NCBI GenBank assembly: GCA_963644855.1
Contig: CAVIQL010000001.1
Location: forward strand, 62,001 to 126,000
DNA: 64,000 bases
Direction of reading: 5' to 3'
Source: UBA6398 sp963644855
GTDB taxonomy: Bacteria; Bacteroidota; Bacteroidia; Bacteroidales; Bacteroidaceae
The notes under the pieces: generated by a model
Databases searched by the model: none
Seen by the model: the letters and a program-made list of their open reading frames with translations, nothing else
Told to the model about the DNA's origin: nothing
Program-made: the position numbers and the translations under genes
In this document: positions 9,367 through 19,105 of the stretch, in pieces
Layout of the letters: each line of letters opens with the position of its first letter
Position numbering within the stretch: position 1 is the first letter of the stretch

Positions 9367-10899
9367 ATGAGAGCATTATATGTTTTGATGCTGACGATAG
9401 TCGTTGCAAGTTGCAGTAGTACGGGCAACAAACCGAACCAAACCAACGGGAAATCATTGGGCGACTCCGTAAAAAGCACCGATAGTTACAATAAACAAGA
9501 TAGCACAGACCAAGCGGCGCGCAAAGCGTTGCAGACGATTTATGCCGATGTCTTCAAATGGTATGCGAAGGCTGAAAAGGATATCTCCGTCCTAAAAAAT
9601 ATGCCGGATTTTGACGCAAAATACATGTCGGCAGAATACAAAGAGCTAAAACGAAAGACCAAAACCTTTGATGACAAACATGCAACCCAAGGCGAAGTTG
9701 GTTGCTTTGATTATGACCATTGGATTTGCGGTCAGGATTTTCAGAATTTGTCGATGAAAATCGTAAAGATGGTTGTAGATTCTGGAAAATGCTCTGCCGA
9801 TATTGAAATTACAAATTGCGGTACTAAAAATAGTGTTACTGTTGATTTGGTTTGGGAGAACGGCGAATGGAAAATCGATGATTTCTATATTTCAGACATA
9901 TCCGAAAAAACACGTATGAAGCAATATATCGCCGAAGATAGTAAGGTAAAAATTCAAGCCTCGCTTGATTGGGCAGACTGCACGCTGTGGTATGAGGGGA
10001 ACGCACGTCTGAAAAATATAAACCGTGAACTTCCCGACGTTTTCTACTTGTTGCCCACGTGTGTGGCGGCATGGAACGACAATGCGGGAGTTACTCACTA
10101 TAATGCCGAACCTAAAAATCCCGAACACCGCAAGGCGTGGCAACTTTCTGCAGAATTGGCTGATACGATATTCGCTACTCGTGCAAATCTTTTCCTTCCT
10201 TATTACCGCCAAGCCACATTTGGAGGATTAGAAGGCGAGTCTTCTAAAAAATATAGCAGGATAGCTTTGCGAGATGTTTGTGATGCTTTTGATTATTATA
10301 TGAATCATTACAACCATGGGCGTCGCTTTATACTCGCTGGCTATAGTCAGGGCGGTTTGCTGGTTAAAGAACTCCTGAAACACATAGACGACAAAACTTA
10401 TAGCCGTATGATTGCAGCTTATGTAGTGGGCTATGGCGTTACTCCCGAAGATACGGCAACCCAGGCGGGACATCGCATGTCGCATGTGAGATTGGCGCAA
10501 GATTCTACCTCGTGTGGAGTTACAATTAACTTCAATAGCGTTACTTCTATAAGCGCTATAAGTAGTTTGTTGTGCGACAAAAATATCGGTTGTATCAATC
10601 CTGTTTCGTGGACAACCACTTCCACTCCGGCAATATTGCTCGGCGCCGGCAAGGAGTCGGGCGCAGATGATACGCGGTTCCCTTATGCCACGGCAGTATT
10701 GGCAAACCACGCCAATACACCGGTTACGGTTAGCGTAGATACGCATAATCATGTTCTGATGGTAAGTGGCGTTTCTCCGGAGCGGTATTTCTTGCCTGCA
10801 TTACAGAATTATTTTCCCGTAGGAAACCTTCACTTGCAGGAGTTGTTCTTTTATGGCGACTGCCTAAGGCGAAACGTGTTGCTACGCAGCGGACTTTGA
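9367..10899 (+). CDS. Lipoprotein with DUF3828-like and DUF3089 (alpha/beta hydrolase) domains
   Basis: The ATG at 9367 gives a clear lipoprotein signal (MRALYVLMLTIVVASC), which an upstream frame extension would bury. Residues about 50-195 resemble DUF3828, ending with the GEWKIDDFY strand. Residues about 200-510 fit DUF3089, an alpha/beta-hydrolase family. The nucleophile elbow GYSQGG (Ser327) is visible, and an Asp/His pair is available near the C-terminus (the HNH at about 460 is a candidate region). The protein is probably anchored in the envelope and hydrolyses an unknown ester or lipid. It is the first gene of a run of four closely spaced + strand genes. Confidence 0.8.
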   Translation: MRALYVLMLTIVVASCSSTGNKPNQTNGKSLGDSVKSTDSYNKQDSTDQAARKALQTIYADVFKWYAKAEKDISVLKNMPDFDAKYMSAEYKELKRKTKTFDDKHATQGEVGCFDYDHWICGQDFQNLSMKIVKMVVDSGKCSADIEITNCGTKNSVTVDLVWENGEWKIDDFYISDISEKTRMKQYIAEDSKVKIQASLDWADCTLWYEGNARLKNINRELPDVFYLLPTCVAAWNDNAGVTHYNAEPKNPEHRKAWQLSAELADTIFATRANLFLPYYRQATFGGLEGESSKKYSRIALRDVCDAFDYYMNHYNHGRRFILAGYSQGGLLVKELLKHIDDKTYSRMIAAYVVGYGVTPEDTATQAGHRMSHVRLAQDSTSCGVTINFNSVTSISAISSLLCDKNIGCINPVSWTTTSTPAILLGAGKESGADDTRFPYATAVLANHANTPVTVSVDTHNHVLMVSGVSPERYFLPALQNYFPVGNLHLQELFFYGDCLRRNVLLRSGL

Positions 10900-10926
10900 A
10901 AAAACAATAGGTTTATAAAATAAATA

Positions 10927-11883
10927 ATGAACGTTCTAAGAAAAATATCGCGCTTTTTCAGTAAGTACATGGCGCTTATCGTTATAGCTATGGCAGTATT
11001 GGCTTTATTAATGCCCAATGCCGTAAGTTCTATATTAAAGACCAGTTACATCAACACGCTTCTCGGCATTGTGATGTTTGGCATGGGATTGACTTTGAAG
11101 CCGCAGGATTTCCGAGTAGTGTTTAGCCACCCGAAAGATGTGCTTATTGGTACGGTAGCACAGTTTACAATAATGCCGTTGCTTGCTTATGTGTTGTCGA
11201 AATCGTTTGGACTTTCGCCGGAACTCACAGTGGGAGTAATTCTTGTGGGAACTTGTCCCGGGGGAACGTCTTCAAATGTTATGACTTACCTTTCCAAGGG
11301 CGATGTGGCCCTGTCGGTAGGAATAACATCGGTTTCTACGGTGTTGGCTCCTGTAATGACACCTTTACTAACCTATGTTTACGCCGGGCAAACGGTTGAC
11401 GTTAATATGTTGTCGATGTTTCTTTCAATCATACAAGTTGTGATTTTGCCAATAGTGTTAGGATTTGTAATCAATCACTTCTTTGCTCATTTTGCAGAGC
11501 GTGCCGTTGATGTTTTGCCGCTTGTGTCTACGCTGGCAATTGTTGCCATTGTCGGTGCGGTGGTTAGTGTAAATGCGGCGCGGCTTGTAAGTTGTGGCTT
11601 CCTTATATTTGGAATTGTTGTTTTGCACAATGTTTTGGGCTATGTCTTAGGATATGGCGCCGGTAAGCTGATGAAGATGAACGTTACCAAATGTCGTGCC
11701 GTATCTATAGAGGTTGGTATGCAAAATTCCGGACTTGCAACGTCATTGGCTACGGTTCATTTTGCACAATATCCGTTGGCAGCCATACCAGGTGCGGTGT
11801 TTAGCGTGTGGCATAACGTTTCGGGAGCTATTCTTGCCAATATATTTCTCCATCAGTCTGAACGTAAAGAAAAGAAACAGTAA
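10927..11883 (+). CDS. Bile acid:sodium symporter family (BASS) transporter
   Basis: This 318-residue protein has about nine to ten hydrophobic helices and the family signature GTCPGGTSSNVMTYLSKGD near residue 110, which forms the sodium and substrate site in BASS transporters. Bacterial members carry bile acids, pantothenate or other organic anions with sodium. The gene starts 27 bases after the hydrolase lipoprotein, consistent with one operon. The real substrate is not predictable from sequence. Confidence 0.9.
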   Translation: MNVLRKISRFFSKYMALIVIAMAVLALLMPNAVSSILKTSYINTLLGIVMFGMGLTLKPQDFRVVFSHPKDVLIGTVAQFTIMPLLAYVLSKSFGLSPELTVGVILVGTCPGGTSSNVMTYLSKGDVALSVGITSVSTVLAPVMTPLLTYVYAGQTVDVNMLSMFLSIIQVVILPIVLGFVINHFFAHFAERAVDVLPLVSTLAIVAIVGAVVSVNAARLVSCGFLIFGIVVLHNVLGYVLGYGAGKLMKMNVTKCRAVSIEVGMQNSGLATSLATVHFAQYPLAAIPGAVFSVWHNVSGAILANIFLHQSERKEKKQ

Positions 11884-11895
11884 AACAAAAATATT

Positions 11896-12624
11896 ATGAA
11901 CGGAATTAAATGCATAATAAGAGTTGCCTTGATGGTGATGACTATTATTGCTTTGCCTTGTTGCTGCAAAGGCGGAACTGAAAAGCAGAAAAAGAACGAC
12001 ACAACCACTATCAACGGTCATCGCTTTGTGGATCTTCAATTGCCGAGCGGATTGTTGTGGGCTGAGACTAATGTTGGAGCGAAAGCAATCACTGATTATG
12101 GGGCTTATTACGCTTGGGGAGAAACTGAAACCAAAGATAATTGTTCGCAAGCCACTTATCGTTACGGCACTTCCTTTGATAAAATGACCAAGTACAATGA
12201 AAATGACGGCAAGGTGCTACTCGATTCGATAGATGATGCTGCAAGTGTGAATTGGGGCGCGGGTTGCAGAATGCCTACAAGCGAAGAGTTTCACGAACTT
12301 GCCGATACCGTTAATTGTACATGGACTTGGGTGAAGAAAATAGTTGCTCCCAACGACACGGTGTCGGGTTATGAGGTGAAGAGTGTGCGCAACGGAAAAA
12401 CAATATTCCTTCCCGCAGCGGGAGTGCGCAATGAAAAAGAAATAGTAATGCGTGGAGAAGACGCTGTGTATTGGACAAGTTCTATTGGAAACGATGCAAA
12501 AGGCAATGCAACCTGTCTTTCGTTTTATTTCGCCAATTACAGTTGGTACAACAACGCACGTTATATTGGCGCTTCGATAAGGGCGGTGGCTGATAGCTAT
12601 GCCAAGACCGGGCAAACCAAATGA
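11896..12624 (+). CDS. FISUMP-type lipoprotein
   Basis: This 242-residue protein has a lipoprotein-like signal (ALPCCCK). Its body opens with HRFVDLQLPSGLLWAETNVGA and YYAWGET, the signature of the FISUMP domain (Fibrobacter succinogenes major paralogous domain) common in Bacteroidales surface proteins. Near the C-terminus VYWTSS and ASIRAVAD are also typical. Known members are lectin-like in fold, with no established enzymatic activity. The gene follows the transporter by 12 bases. Confidence 0.8.
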   Translation: MNGIKCIIRVALMVMTIIALPCCCKGGTEKQKKNDTTTINGHRFVDLQLPSGLLWAETNVGAKAITDYGAYYAWGETETKDNCSQATYRYGTSFDKMTKYNENDGKVLLDSIDDAASVNWGAGCRMPTSEEFHELADTVNCTWTWVKKIVAPNDTVSGYEVKSVRNGKTIFLPAAGVRNEKEIVMRGEDAVYWTSSIGNDAKGNATCLSFYFANYSWYNNARYIGASIRAVADSYAKTGQTK

Positions 12625-12660
12625 AGGAAAGAATAGAAAAAACAATATAAAAATAGCAAT

Positions 12661-13569
12661 ATGAAAAGTTTAAAATTGGCGTTTTTGCTTTTTGTCTTTA
12701 TCTCGTTTGCTACTACGGGGTGCAAACAATCAACGCCGAAGCAGGAGTCTGATTCAATCTCTTCCGATACAATTGTTTTCGAGGCGAGACCTTTGGCAGT
12801 TGATAGTATTAAGTATAGTGAAGAAACAAGCGATTCTACTATCGAGAGTTTCGTTTGTGTTGATTTCCCTTTGGGGGACGATAGTCTTGCTCTTGCCGTG
12901 AAAAAATTTATAGGCAGCGAATTGGCAAAACTTTATATACCGCAAAAAAGCGGAGAGGATAAGTATGAACGTAAATACCCGGTATACAAAGGAAGTGTGC
13001 TCAAAGGGCAGCAGATGGTGAACTATTACGGAAAGGGTACGTTGCAATTTTTTGCCGAGTCTCAAAAGGATATGATGGAGTTCTTGGAACAAGATGGGGA
13101 GGACAAACCTCATTACCTAGAGAAGATTAATATTCGCAAGGCAGAGGATACTCCTTACTATGTTACTTATTCTGTTACGGACGAAAGTTACGAAGGCGGT
13201 GCTCATGGTTCATATTCTTTTTATTATGTGAATATAAGCAAGCGCACCAACAAGCCTGTTTATCAAATGGTCGACTCTACGCGCGTTCGAGACCTGCAAC
13301 CGCTTCTACGAAAAGGGGCGATTTGGTATTTCAAACAGTGTGGTGAAACCAAGATAACTGATGCTACACTAAAAAACTACCTTCAGTTGCCCGACAACGG
13401 GCTTATTCCATTGCCGGAACATACTCCTTGGTTGAAAAACGATAGTCTTAATTTTGTGTATCAGCAATATGAAATAGCTTCATACGCCGCAGGACCAGTC
13501 AGTTTCAATATTGCTTACAAAGATATCGAACCTTATCTCACAAAGGAGGCTAAGGTTTTGAAAAAGTAA
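12661..13569 (+). CDS. DUF3298/RsiV-like lipoprotein
   Basis: This 302-residue protein has a lipoprotein signal (FATTGCK). The central part contains YEGGAHGSYSFYYVNI, the hallmark GGAHG of DUF3298 domains, which usually follow a DUF4163 half. In RsiV such a domain binds lysozyme, but Bacteroidota lipoproteins of this type have no assigned role. It ends the operon beginning at 9367; the 42-bp palindrome downstream may act as a terminator. Confidence 0.75.
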   Translation: MKSLKLAFLLFVFISFATTGCKQSTPKQESDSISSDTIVFEARPLAVDSIKYSEETSDSTIESFVCVDFPLGDDSLALAVKKFIGSELAKLYIPQKSGEDKYERKYPVYKGSVLKGQQMVNYYGKGTLQFFAESQKDMMEFLEQDGEDKPHYLEKINIRKAEDTPYYVTYSVTDESYEGGAHGSYSFYYVNISKRTNKPVYQMVDSTRVRDLQPLLRKGAIWYFKQCGETKITDATLKNYLQLPDNGLIPLPEHTPWLKNDSLNFVYQQYEIASYAAGPVSFNIAYKDIEPYLTKEAKVLKK

Positions 13570-13644
13570 GTTGTTTAGATTGTTCGTAAAAGTGTGTGTG
13601 TTAAAAGATAACACATGTGTAAACATCGCGGTCAATTATCGGTT

Positions 13645-13715
13645 TTCCGACGTCGGATATAATTTAAAATCCAAGGCATCTAGTTTAAACTAGATGCCTT
13701 GGATTTTTTTACGAC
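13645..13715. repeat. Element B2: one unit plus a perfect 42-bp palindrome
   Basis: A 21-bp unit (13645-13665, containing CCGACGTCGG) is followed by a perfect palindrome at 13666-13707 with no loop (halves of 21 bp, core CCAAGGCATCTAG), then TTTACGA. The element sits between convergent genes and could terminate both transcripts. The tail ACAACCGATGTGG resembles the sequence after copy B1. Confidence 0.9.
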
Positions 13716-13779
13716 AACCGATGTGGTTTTTGAGGCTTCCTATCAGGCTGCTTTTCTATCGTAAAAGAATGCGATTTTG

Positions 13780-14991
13780 CTATATGGAATCCCTAAGATT
13801 TACGATTTCGGATTTGCCATGAGTGAACCTGTTGCGGCGGGATTGCTTGGGCGAAAAAGGCGAAACCGAAATGTCGTCGCTGATTGTGGTTACCGCCTTG
13901 CCGCCGCGGTATTTTGCCCATCTCACCATGATTTGTTCTACGTAATTATAGGTTTCACTGCCTATCATGTAGCCATATTTTACAACCGGGTCGTTATAAT
14001 ATTGTGCTTTGTCGAGATTTCGAATGTAGAAACTCACATCGTTGTAGCTCGTAGGTGATTTCCCGTATTTTTTTGCAAGGTTCATTGCGTCGCGAATATG
14101 GCGCGGCCCTCCATTATATGCGGCAAGAGTGAAACGAATCTTGTCGATGCGGTTGCGAACATCGCTGAAACTTGCTTGCAGTTGGCGGAGGTAGCGACAC
14201 CCTGCGTCGATGTTTTCCTTAGGGTCGTAAATGTCGTTGATGCCAAGGCTTTTTGCTGTAGAGGGAATAATTTGCATCAGTCCTTTAGCCCCAGCCCATG
14301 AAACGGCATCGGGATCAAATCCCGATTCCTGGTAACATTGAGCCGCAATAAGCCGCCAGTCCCAACCCATGTGGCGGCTGCCGCGAATGAATTCCGCATC
14401 ATATTGCGAAATTATTCCCTTGCTGCGCGAAACATATGGGGCTCTTACATGGCGTTTTACCGAAACCGTACCGAAATGTTTGCTCTCCTCGTTGATAATC
14501 TCGGTTTCCATGCCGGACTTATACCATGAATTTAGGGCTTCTTCCAAATCTGGTTGGTCGTTTCTCACACACCAGCCCATCAAAGTCTTATCCTTTCCGT
14601 TACGCATGCCGCAAATTTGCAACTTGTGAGCGTTGGCAGTATCTTTAGGTAGGGGATAGATAATAATGTCAGCCTCACCCGACGAAAGCATCTTGATCAT
14701 TGTCGCTGTATCGCCTACCGCTTCGATTCTTACTCCCATGCCTTCGTTTTTTGCAAAGTGGGCGAGCATTTCAAACGCTGTGCCAGTTTCCCTGCCATGG
14801 TATTCGTAATAAGTATTGCGCCCATACATCGTAACAGCAATGATTTCCCCCGATTCTTCTATATCGGCAAGATCGCAGTGTGCAGTTTGTTTCTGCTCAG
14901 CGGCAGTAGGCGTCTGTTTGTTGGCATCTTTACTCCCGCAAGAAACGGCAGCAAACGCAAAAAGAATGTATATGATGTTATATCGCAGCAC
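13780..14991 (-). CDS. MltF-like membrane-bound lytic transglycosylase
   Basis: This 403-residue lipoprotein (lipobox Cys18, AAVSCGS) has an N-terminal periplasmic solute-binding-like domain (residues about 40-180). The C-terminal SLT domain contains CYQESGF with catalytic Glu222, then GAKGLMQIIPSTAKSLGI and LAAYNGGPRHIRDA. This order matches MltF, which cleaves the glycan strand to form 1,6-anhydro-MurNAc ends. It therefore feeds the same cell-wall turnover served by NamZ and MurQ. The gene is divergent from rpsA. Confidence 0.92.
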   Translation of the reverse strand: MLRYNIIYILFAFAAVSCGSKDANKQTPTAAEQKQTAHCDLADIEESGEIIAVTMYGRNTYYEYHGRETGTAFEMLAHFAKNEGMGVRIEAVGDTATMIKMLSSGEADIIIYPLPKDTANAHKLQICGMRNGKDKTLMGWCVRNDQPDLEEALNSWYKSGMETEIINEESKHFGTVSVKRHVRAPYVSRSKGIISQYDAEFIRGSRHMGWDWRLIAAQCYQESGFDPDAVSWAGAKGLMQIIPSTAKSLGINDIYDPKENIDAGCRYLRQLQASFSDVRNRIDKIRFTLAAYNGGPRHIRDAMNLAKKYGKSPTSYNDVSFYIRNLDKAQYYNDPVVKYGYMIGSETYNYVEQIMVRWAKYRGGKAVTTISDDISVSPFSPKQSRRNRFTHGKSEIVNLRDSI

Positions 14992-15125
14992 TTTGAACGG
15001 CTTTTTACGCCTGCAAATTTAGTATATTTGAAGTTTATGGCACTCGTAATGCGGGAAAAGGCAAAAAATATCGCCGATGAACACAAAAAACAATTGATAA
15101 TGTGAACAATGTGAAAGAAAATGCC

Positions 15126-15133
15126 TAACTTTG
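15126..15133 (+). promoter_or_regulatory. Bacteroidota -7 motif upstream of rpsA (TAACTTTG)
   Basis: TAACTTTG matches TAnnTTTG exactly and lies 72 bases before the rpsA start. No clear TTTG box was found at -33. Confidence 0.5.
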
Positions 15134-15204
15134 CGCCCGCATTAAGCCATGCGAGATGCAAAACATAATGTCTAACATGTTTAATTAATTATCAAACAAT
15201 TCAA

Positions 15205-16974
15205 ATGGAAGAAATCAAAAACACTCCGCTGGAAAACTTCGACTGGGAAGCCTTTGAGAAAGGTACTATCGAAACAGCCGCTCAGAAAGAAAGCGAAGAA
15301 AAAGCCTACGACCAAACGCTCAACAAGGTAAGCGAGCACGAAGTTGTAGAAGGCAAAATCATAGCTCTCGACAAACGTCAAGCTATTGTGGACATAAGCT
15401 ACAAAAGCGACGGCGTAATTCCTATCAGTGATTTTCGTTACAATCCCGACGTGAAAGTTGGTGATGTTGTTGAAGTTTACATCGAAAGTTTGGAGGATAA
15501 GAAAGGTCAGCTCCTTCTTTCCCACAAAAAAGCACGCGCACTCAAAGCATGGGATCGCGTTAACCAAGCTCTCGAAGACAAGGAGGTTATACAAGGTTAT
15601 ATTAAGAGTCGTACAAAAGGCGGCATGATTGTTGACGTATTCGGCATCGAAGCATTCTTGCCCGGCTCGCAGATTGACGTTAAGCCTATTCGCGATTACG
15701 ATGTGTTCGTTGGCAAAACAATGGAATTCCAGGTTGTGAAAATCAATCAGGAATATCGTAACGTTATTGTTTCACACAAGGCTCTTATCGAGGCAGAACT
15801 CGAAGCTCAGAAGAAAGAAATTATCAGCAAACTCCAGAAAGGCCAGGTACTCGAAGGTATTGTTAAGAACATTACAACCTACGGCGTATTTATCGACCTT
15901 GGTGGTGTTGACGGACTTATTCATATCACCGACCTTTCTTGGGGACGTGTTAACGATCCGCACGACTTCGTTGAAATTGGTCAGAAACTCAATGTCGTTA
16001 TCCTTGACTTTGACGATGAGAAGAAGCGTATCGCTCTCGGCTTGAAGCAACTTACTCCGCATCCATGGGATTCTCTTGATGCAAATCTTAAGGTTGGCGA
16101 TCACGTTAAGGGTAAAGTTATCGTTATCGCAGACTACGGCGCATTTGTAGAGATTGCTCCGGGTGTAGAAGGTCTTATTCACGTGAGCGAAATGAGCTGG
16201 AGTCAACACCTTCGCTCAGCACAGGATTTCCTTAAGGTAGGCGATGAAGTTGAAGCTGTAATTCTTTCGCTTAACCGCGAAGAGCGTAAAATGTCTCTCG
16301 GTTTGAAGCAACTCAAGGAAGATCCTTGGAAAGATATTGAAACCAAATATCCTGTTGGAAGCAAACATACTGCAAAAGTTCGCAACTTTACAAACTTCGG
16401 CGTGTTTGTTGAACTCGAAGAAGGTATCGACGGTCTTATCCACATTTCCGACCTTTCTTGGACAAAGAAGATCAAACACCCGTCAGAGTTCACTCAGATT
16501 GGTGCAGACATCGAAGTTAGCGTTCTCGAAATCGACAAGGAAAATCGTCGTTTGAGCCTTGGCCACAAACAACTCGAAGACAATCCTTGGGACGTATTTG
16601 AAACAGTATTCACAGTAGGTTCTGTTCACGAGGGTACTATTGTAAACCTTATGGACAAGGGTGCTACCGTTCAGCTTGAGTATGGTGTTGAAGGTTTCGT
16701 AACTCCTAAACATCTTACTAAGGAAGATGGTTCTAAGGCAAAACTTAACGAGAAACTTCCGTTCAAGGTTATTGAATTCAACAAGGACAGCCATCGTATT
16801 ATTCTCTCTCACAGCCGTACATTCGAAGAGAATGCACACGAAGAGAAGCATAACACGAGCAAGGCTCCCAAGAAAGATGATGGAGTACAGATAAAGAATC
16901 AGGCTGCTGCCAACTCTCTTGGTGATATCGACGCTTTGGCTGAGTTGAAAGCTAAGATGGAAAAAGGAGAGTAA
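15205..16974 (+). CDS. rpsA: 30S ribosomal protein S1
   Basis: This 589-residue protein contains six S1 OB-fold repeats. The later ones are very regular (GVFIDLGGVDGLIHITDLSW, GAFVEIAPGVEGLIHVSEMSW, GVFVELEEGIDGLIHISDLSW), each followed by a KRIALGLKQL-type tail. S1 binds mRNA on the small subunit and supports initiation, which matters in Bacteroidota because most of their genes lack a Shine-Dalgarno sequence. Monocistronic, with an intrinsic terminator after it. The N-terminal acidic extension (residues 1-45) is normal for the group. Confidence 0.98.
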   Translation: MEEIKNTPLENFDWEAFEKGTIETAAQKESEEKAYDQTLNKVSEHEVVEGKIIALDKRQAIVDISYKSDGVIPISDFRYNPDVKVGDVVEVYIESLEDKKGQLLLSHKKARALKAWDRVNQALEDKEVIQGYIKSRTKGGMIVDVFGIEAFLPGSQIDVKPIRDYDVFVGKTMEFQVVKINQEYRNVIVSHKALIEAELEAQKKEIISKLQKGQVLEGIVKNITTYGVFIDLGGVDGLIHITDLSWGRVNDPHDFVEIGQKLNVVILDFDDEKKRIALGLKQLTPHPWDSLDANLKVGDHVKGKVIVIADYGAFVEIAPGVEGLIHVSEMSWSQHLRSAQDFLKVGDEVEAVILSLNREERKMSLGLKQLKEDPWKDIETKYPVGSKHTAKVRNFTNFGVFVELEEGIDGLIHISDLSWTKKIKHPSEFTQIGADIEVSVLEIDKENRRLSLGHKQLEDNPWDVFETVFTVGSVHEGTIVNLMDKGATVQLEYGVEGFVTPKHLTKEDGSKAKLNEKLPFKVIEFNKDSHRIILSHSRTFEENAHEEKHNTSKAPKKDDGVQIKNQAAANSLGDIDALAELKAKMEKGE

Positions 16975-17000
16975 TCTGTAACATTTTTCCAGAATAAATA

Positions 17001-17041
17001 AAAGAAGGGAATGTCCTTTGGGGCGTTCCTTTCTTTTTTTT
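17001..17041 (+). terminator. rpsA terminator
   Basis: An imperfect hairpin (AAAGAAGGGAATGTCC against GGCGTTCCTTTCTTT) is followed by a long T run, 27 bases after the rpsA stop. Confidence 0.8.
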
Positions 17042-17139
17042 GTTTGTGATTTTATCCTACGTTATGAAAACGCAATACGGATATCTGGCTATTATGTAGC
17101 TGTACTGTTTGTCGATATTGGGCGATAGTCTGTTGATAC

Positions 17140-17169
17140 TCCTTTGAGCAACAATTTATGCTCAAAGGA
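17140..17169. other. Perfect 10-bp inverted repeat
   Basis: TCCTTTGAGC and GCTCAAAGGA are separated by 10 bases. The right arm is followed by AAATAGTTTTTC, so it may be a weak second terminator. I see nothing else in the 450 bases between rpsA and the DUF1080 gene apart from the two terminators. Confidence 0.5.
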
Positions 17170-17366
17170 AAATAGTTTTTCAAGGCATGAGTTTGTGCAA
17201 CTGGTGGCATGAGTTTTGAAAATCAACCGACGAGTTGGGAAAGAGACCATTGTGTTCGGCAAAATTACCAATGGACTTTTTTCGTCGAACTCACGTTAGC
17301 TTAGGTCTTCCTCGTTTTTTATTTATAATAACCGATGGAAATTTAAGGTGGAGTAGGGGAATACAA

Positions 17367-17400
17367 AAAATCGCAGGGCGTTTTGCCGCTCTGCGATTTT
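17367..17400 (-). terminator. Terminator of the DUF1080 gene cluster
   Basis: AAAATCGCAG-G-GCG pairs with CGC-T-CTGCGATTTT around a 6-base loop. It lies 26 bases beyond the minus-strand stop at 17426 and gives a T run on that strand. Confidence 0.85.
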
Positions 17401-17425
17401 GTTTGTCGGGTAATCCCGTTTGGAA

Positions 17426-18187
17426 TTACAAGTTTCTAATCCAAATGTTTCTGAAACTTATTGGTTGGCTCTTATCGCCGTGGGATTGCAAAAGGATAGG
17501 ACCTGCTCCGTGTTTCACGGTGCGCGGCAATCCGATAAATTCGGTAGTTCCAAGAATTTCGGTGTTGTTTTGCAGAATAACGCCGTTTTGTATCACCGTT
17601 ACACGGGGACGTGAACGATATGTGCCGTCTTCTTTAAACACCGGTGCGGTGTAAATAATGTCGTAAACGTTCCATTCGCCCGGTTTACGCATAGCGTTTG
17701 CGAGCGGTGCGCTTTGCTTGTAAATACTACCAGCCATTCCGTTGACGTAGGTCTTGTTGTTGTAGTTGTCAAGCACTTGTATTTCATACATGCCTTGTAG
17801 ATAGATGCCGCTGTTGCCTCTCAATTGGTCGGAACCCTCAATGTCTTTGGGCACGCACCATTCTATATGCAATTGAAAATCGTTGAATTTGTCCTTTGTT
17901 TGGATATCGCCTTTGCTCTTATCCACCGTGATTACGCCGTTTTTAACTTTCCATTCAGCAGGACCGCCATTAGGGCTTTCCCATTTGGAGAGGTCTTTCC
18001 CGTCGAAGAGAACGATTGCGTCGGAAGGGGCTGTAAAACCTCCACCTTTGATTTCTGTTCCCGGAGTTACAACAGGAGGTTCGGGAGTGTACCATTCTGT
18101 CATTTCATGGGTCATCTTGTTTTGCGCACCGGCAGTTGCTGCCGAGAAAACAACGAGACTCGCAATAAAAATGTTTTTACAGTTCAT
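17426..18187 (-). CDS. DUF1080 (3-keto-disaccharide hydrolase family) protein
   Basis: This 253-residue exported protein (signal peptide ending TAGAQ) has the DUF1080 fold signatures VLFDGKDLSKWE, DFQLHIEWCVP and NSGIYLQGMYEIQVLDN. DUF1080 members from gut Bacteroides have been reported to hydrolyse glycosides oxidised at C3. It is the last gene of a minus-strand run, 10 bases after the TIM-barrel gene, and is one of three DUF1080 paralogs here. The C-terminus FRNIWIRNL is typical of the family. Confidence 0.88.
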   Translation of the reverse strand: MNCKNIFIASLVVFSAATAGAQNKMTHEMTEWYTPEPPVVTPGTEIKGGGFTAPSDAIVLFDGKDLSKWESPNGGPAEWKVKNGVITVDKSKGDIQTKDKFNDFQLHIEWCVPKDIEGSDQLRGNSGIYLQGMYEIQVLDNYNNKTYVNGMAGSIYKQSAPLANAMRKPGEWNVYDIIYTAPVFKEDGTYRSRPRVTVIQNGVILQNNTEILGTTEFIGLPRTVKHGAGPILLQSHGDKSQPISFRNIWIRNL

Positions 18188-18197
18188 GTTTATATAG

Positions 18198-19091
18198 TTA
18201 TTTTTTTCTGTAGGTCTTCTTTACAAACGGTGCTGCGTTAAGATAATCTGCACTTTCCTTAGCTTCTTCCATCACGGGGTGGCTATAACGTTCGATTTCT
18301 ACTACTTGATATTCCAATCCTGCGAGGGCTGCATTTTTGAATATCACATCGAAGCCCATTCCTCCGCTACCGCCAACTTCGTTCTCGTCTTTAACGTGGA
18401 AAAGTTTGAAACGACCGGGATATTTCTTGAAATAGTCGATGGGATAATTGCCCGAACGTACGCACCAGTAAAGATCGAGTTGGAAGAAAACGTATTTGGG
18501 ATCAGTGTTTTGCAGCATGTAGTCGTATGCTTTCTGCCCTTCTACATCTACAAATTCGTGCTTGTGGTTGTGATAGCCGAACTTAATGCCTTGGGCAGCA
18601 CATTTTTTGCCCACTGCATTATAGTAGTCGCAGTAAACTTTGAGCTGTTTCAATGTTTGGGGAATTTCCATCCATGGCATCACAATGTATGAAACTCCTG
18701 CCTTTTTGTGGTCGGCAATAGTCTTGTCCCACCATGCCAGCGACTGTGAGAAATCGCCCGAGTTGAGTTCCTCGTTTGAAAGGGCTTTTACAATGTGAGC
18801 CGAGAGCGACTCCATGCCAGCCTCTTCTACGGCTTGTTTATATTCTTCGGGAGTGAAACCATAGATTTCGCCTTTTCCTTGATCATAACTTGCAGTTTCA
18901 ACAGCCGTATAGCCCATGTTGGAAAGATCGTTGAGCAGTTTTTTGAATTCTGCTTTGTCGCCATGTATAAGTTCGCGCACAGAGTAGAGCTGCAAACCAA
19001 TCTGCTTTTTGTGTTTCCCGTTTTGAGCAGCCTGCATTCCCATCGGAAGTAATAGAAGTGCAGCAAACAGGGTTACTAAAATCTTCTTCAT
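18198..19091 (-). CDS. Exported sugar phosphate isomerase/epimerase-like TIM barrel
   Basis: This 297-residue protein has a signal peptide (MKKILVTLFAALLLLPMGMQ) and the xylose-isomerase-like motifs KQIGLQLYSVRELI, KFGYHNHKHEF and FKLFHVKDEN, whose His, Glu and Asp residues bind a metal. Secreted members occur with DUF1080 and Gfo/Idh/MocA genes in 3-keto-sugar loci. A role in epimerising or eliminating a 3-keto sugar is inferred from that context. A 21-bp repeat element lies directly upstream and may split this pair from the rest of the cluster. Confidence 0.85.
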   Translation of the reverse strand: MKKILVTLFAALLLLPMGMQAAQNGKHKKQIGLQLYSVRELIHGDKAEFKKLLNDLSNMGYTAVETASYDQGKGEIYGFTPEEYKQAVEEAGMESLSAHIVKALSNEELNSGDFSQSLAWWDKTIADHKKAGVSYIVMPWMEIPQTLKQLKVYCDYYNAVGKKCAAQGIKFGYHNHKHEFVDVEGQKAYDYMLQNTDPKYVFFQLDLYWCVRSGNYPIDYFKKYPGRFKLFHVKDENEVGGSGGMGFDVIFKNAALAGLEYQVVEIERYSHPVMEEAKESADYLNAAPFVKKTYRKK

Positions 19092-19105
19092 TTCTATAAT
19101 ATATT

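Noticed and set aside
17235..17654. 139-residue + strand ORF after rpsA
   Set aside because: It runs through the terminator hairpin and antisense to the DUF1080 gene, with no motif of its own.
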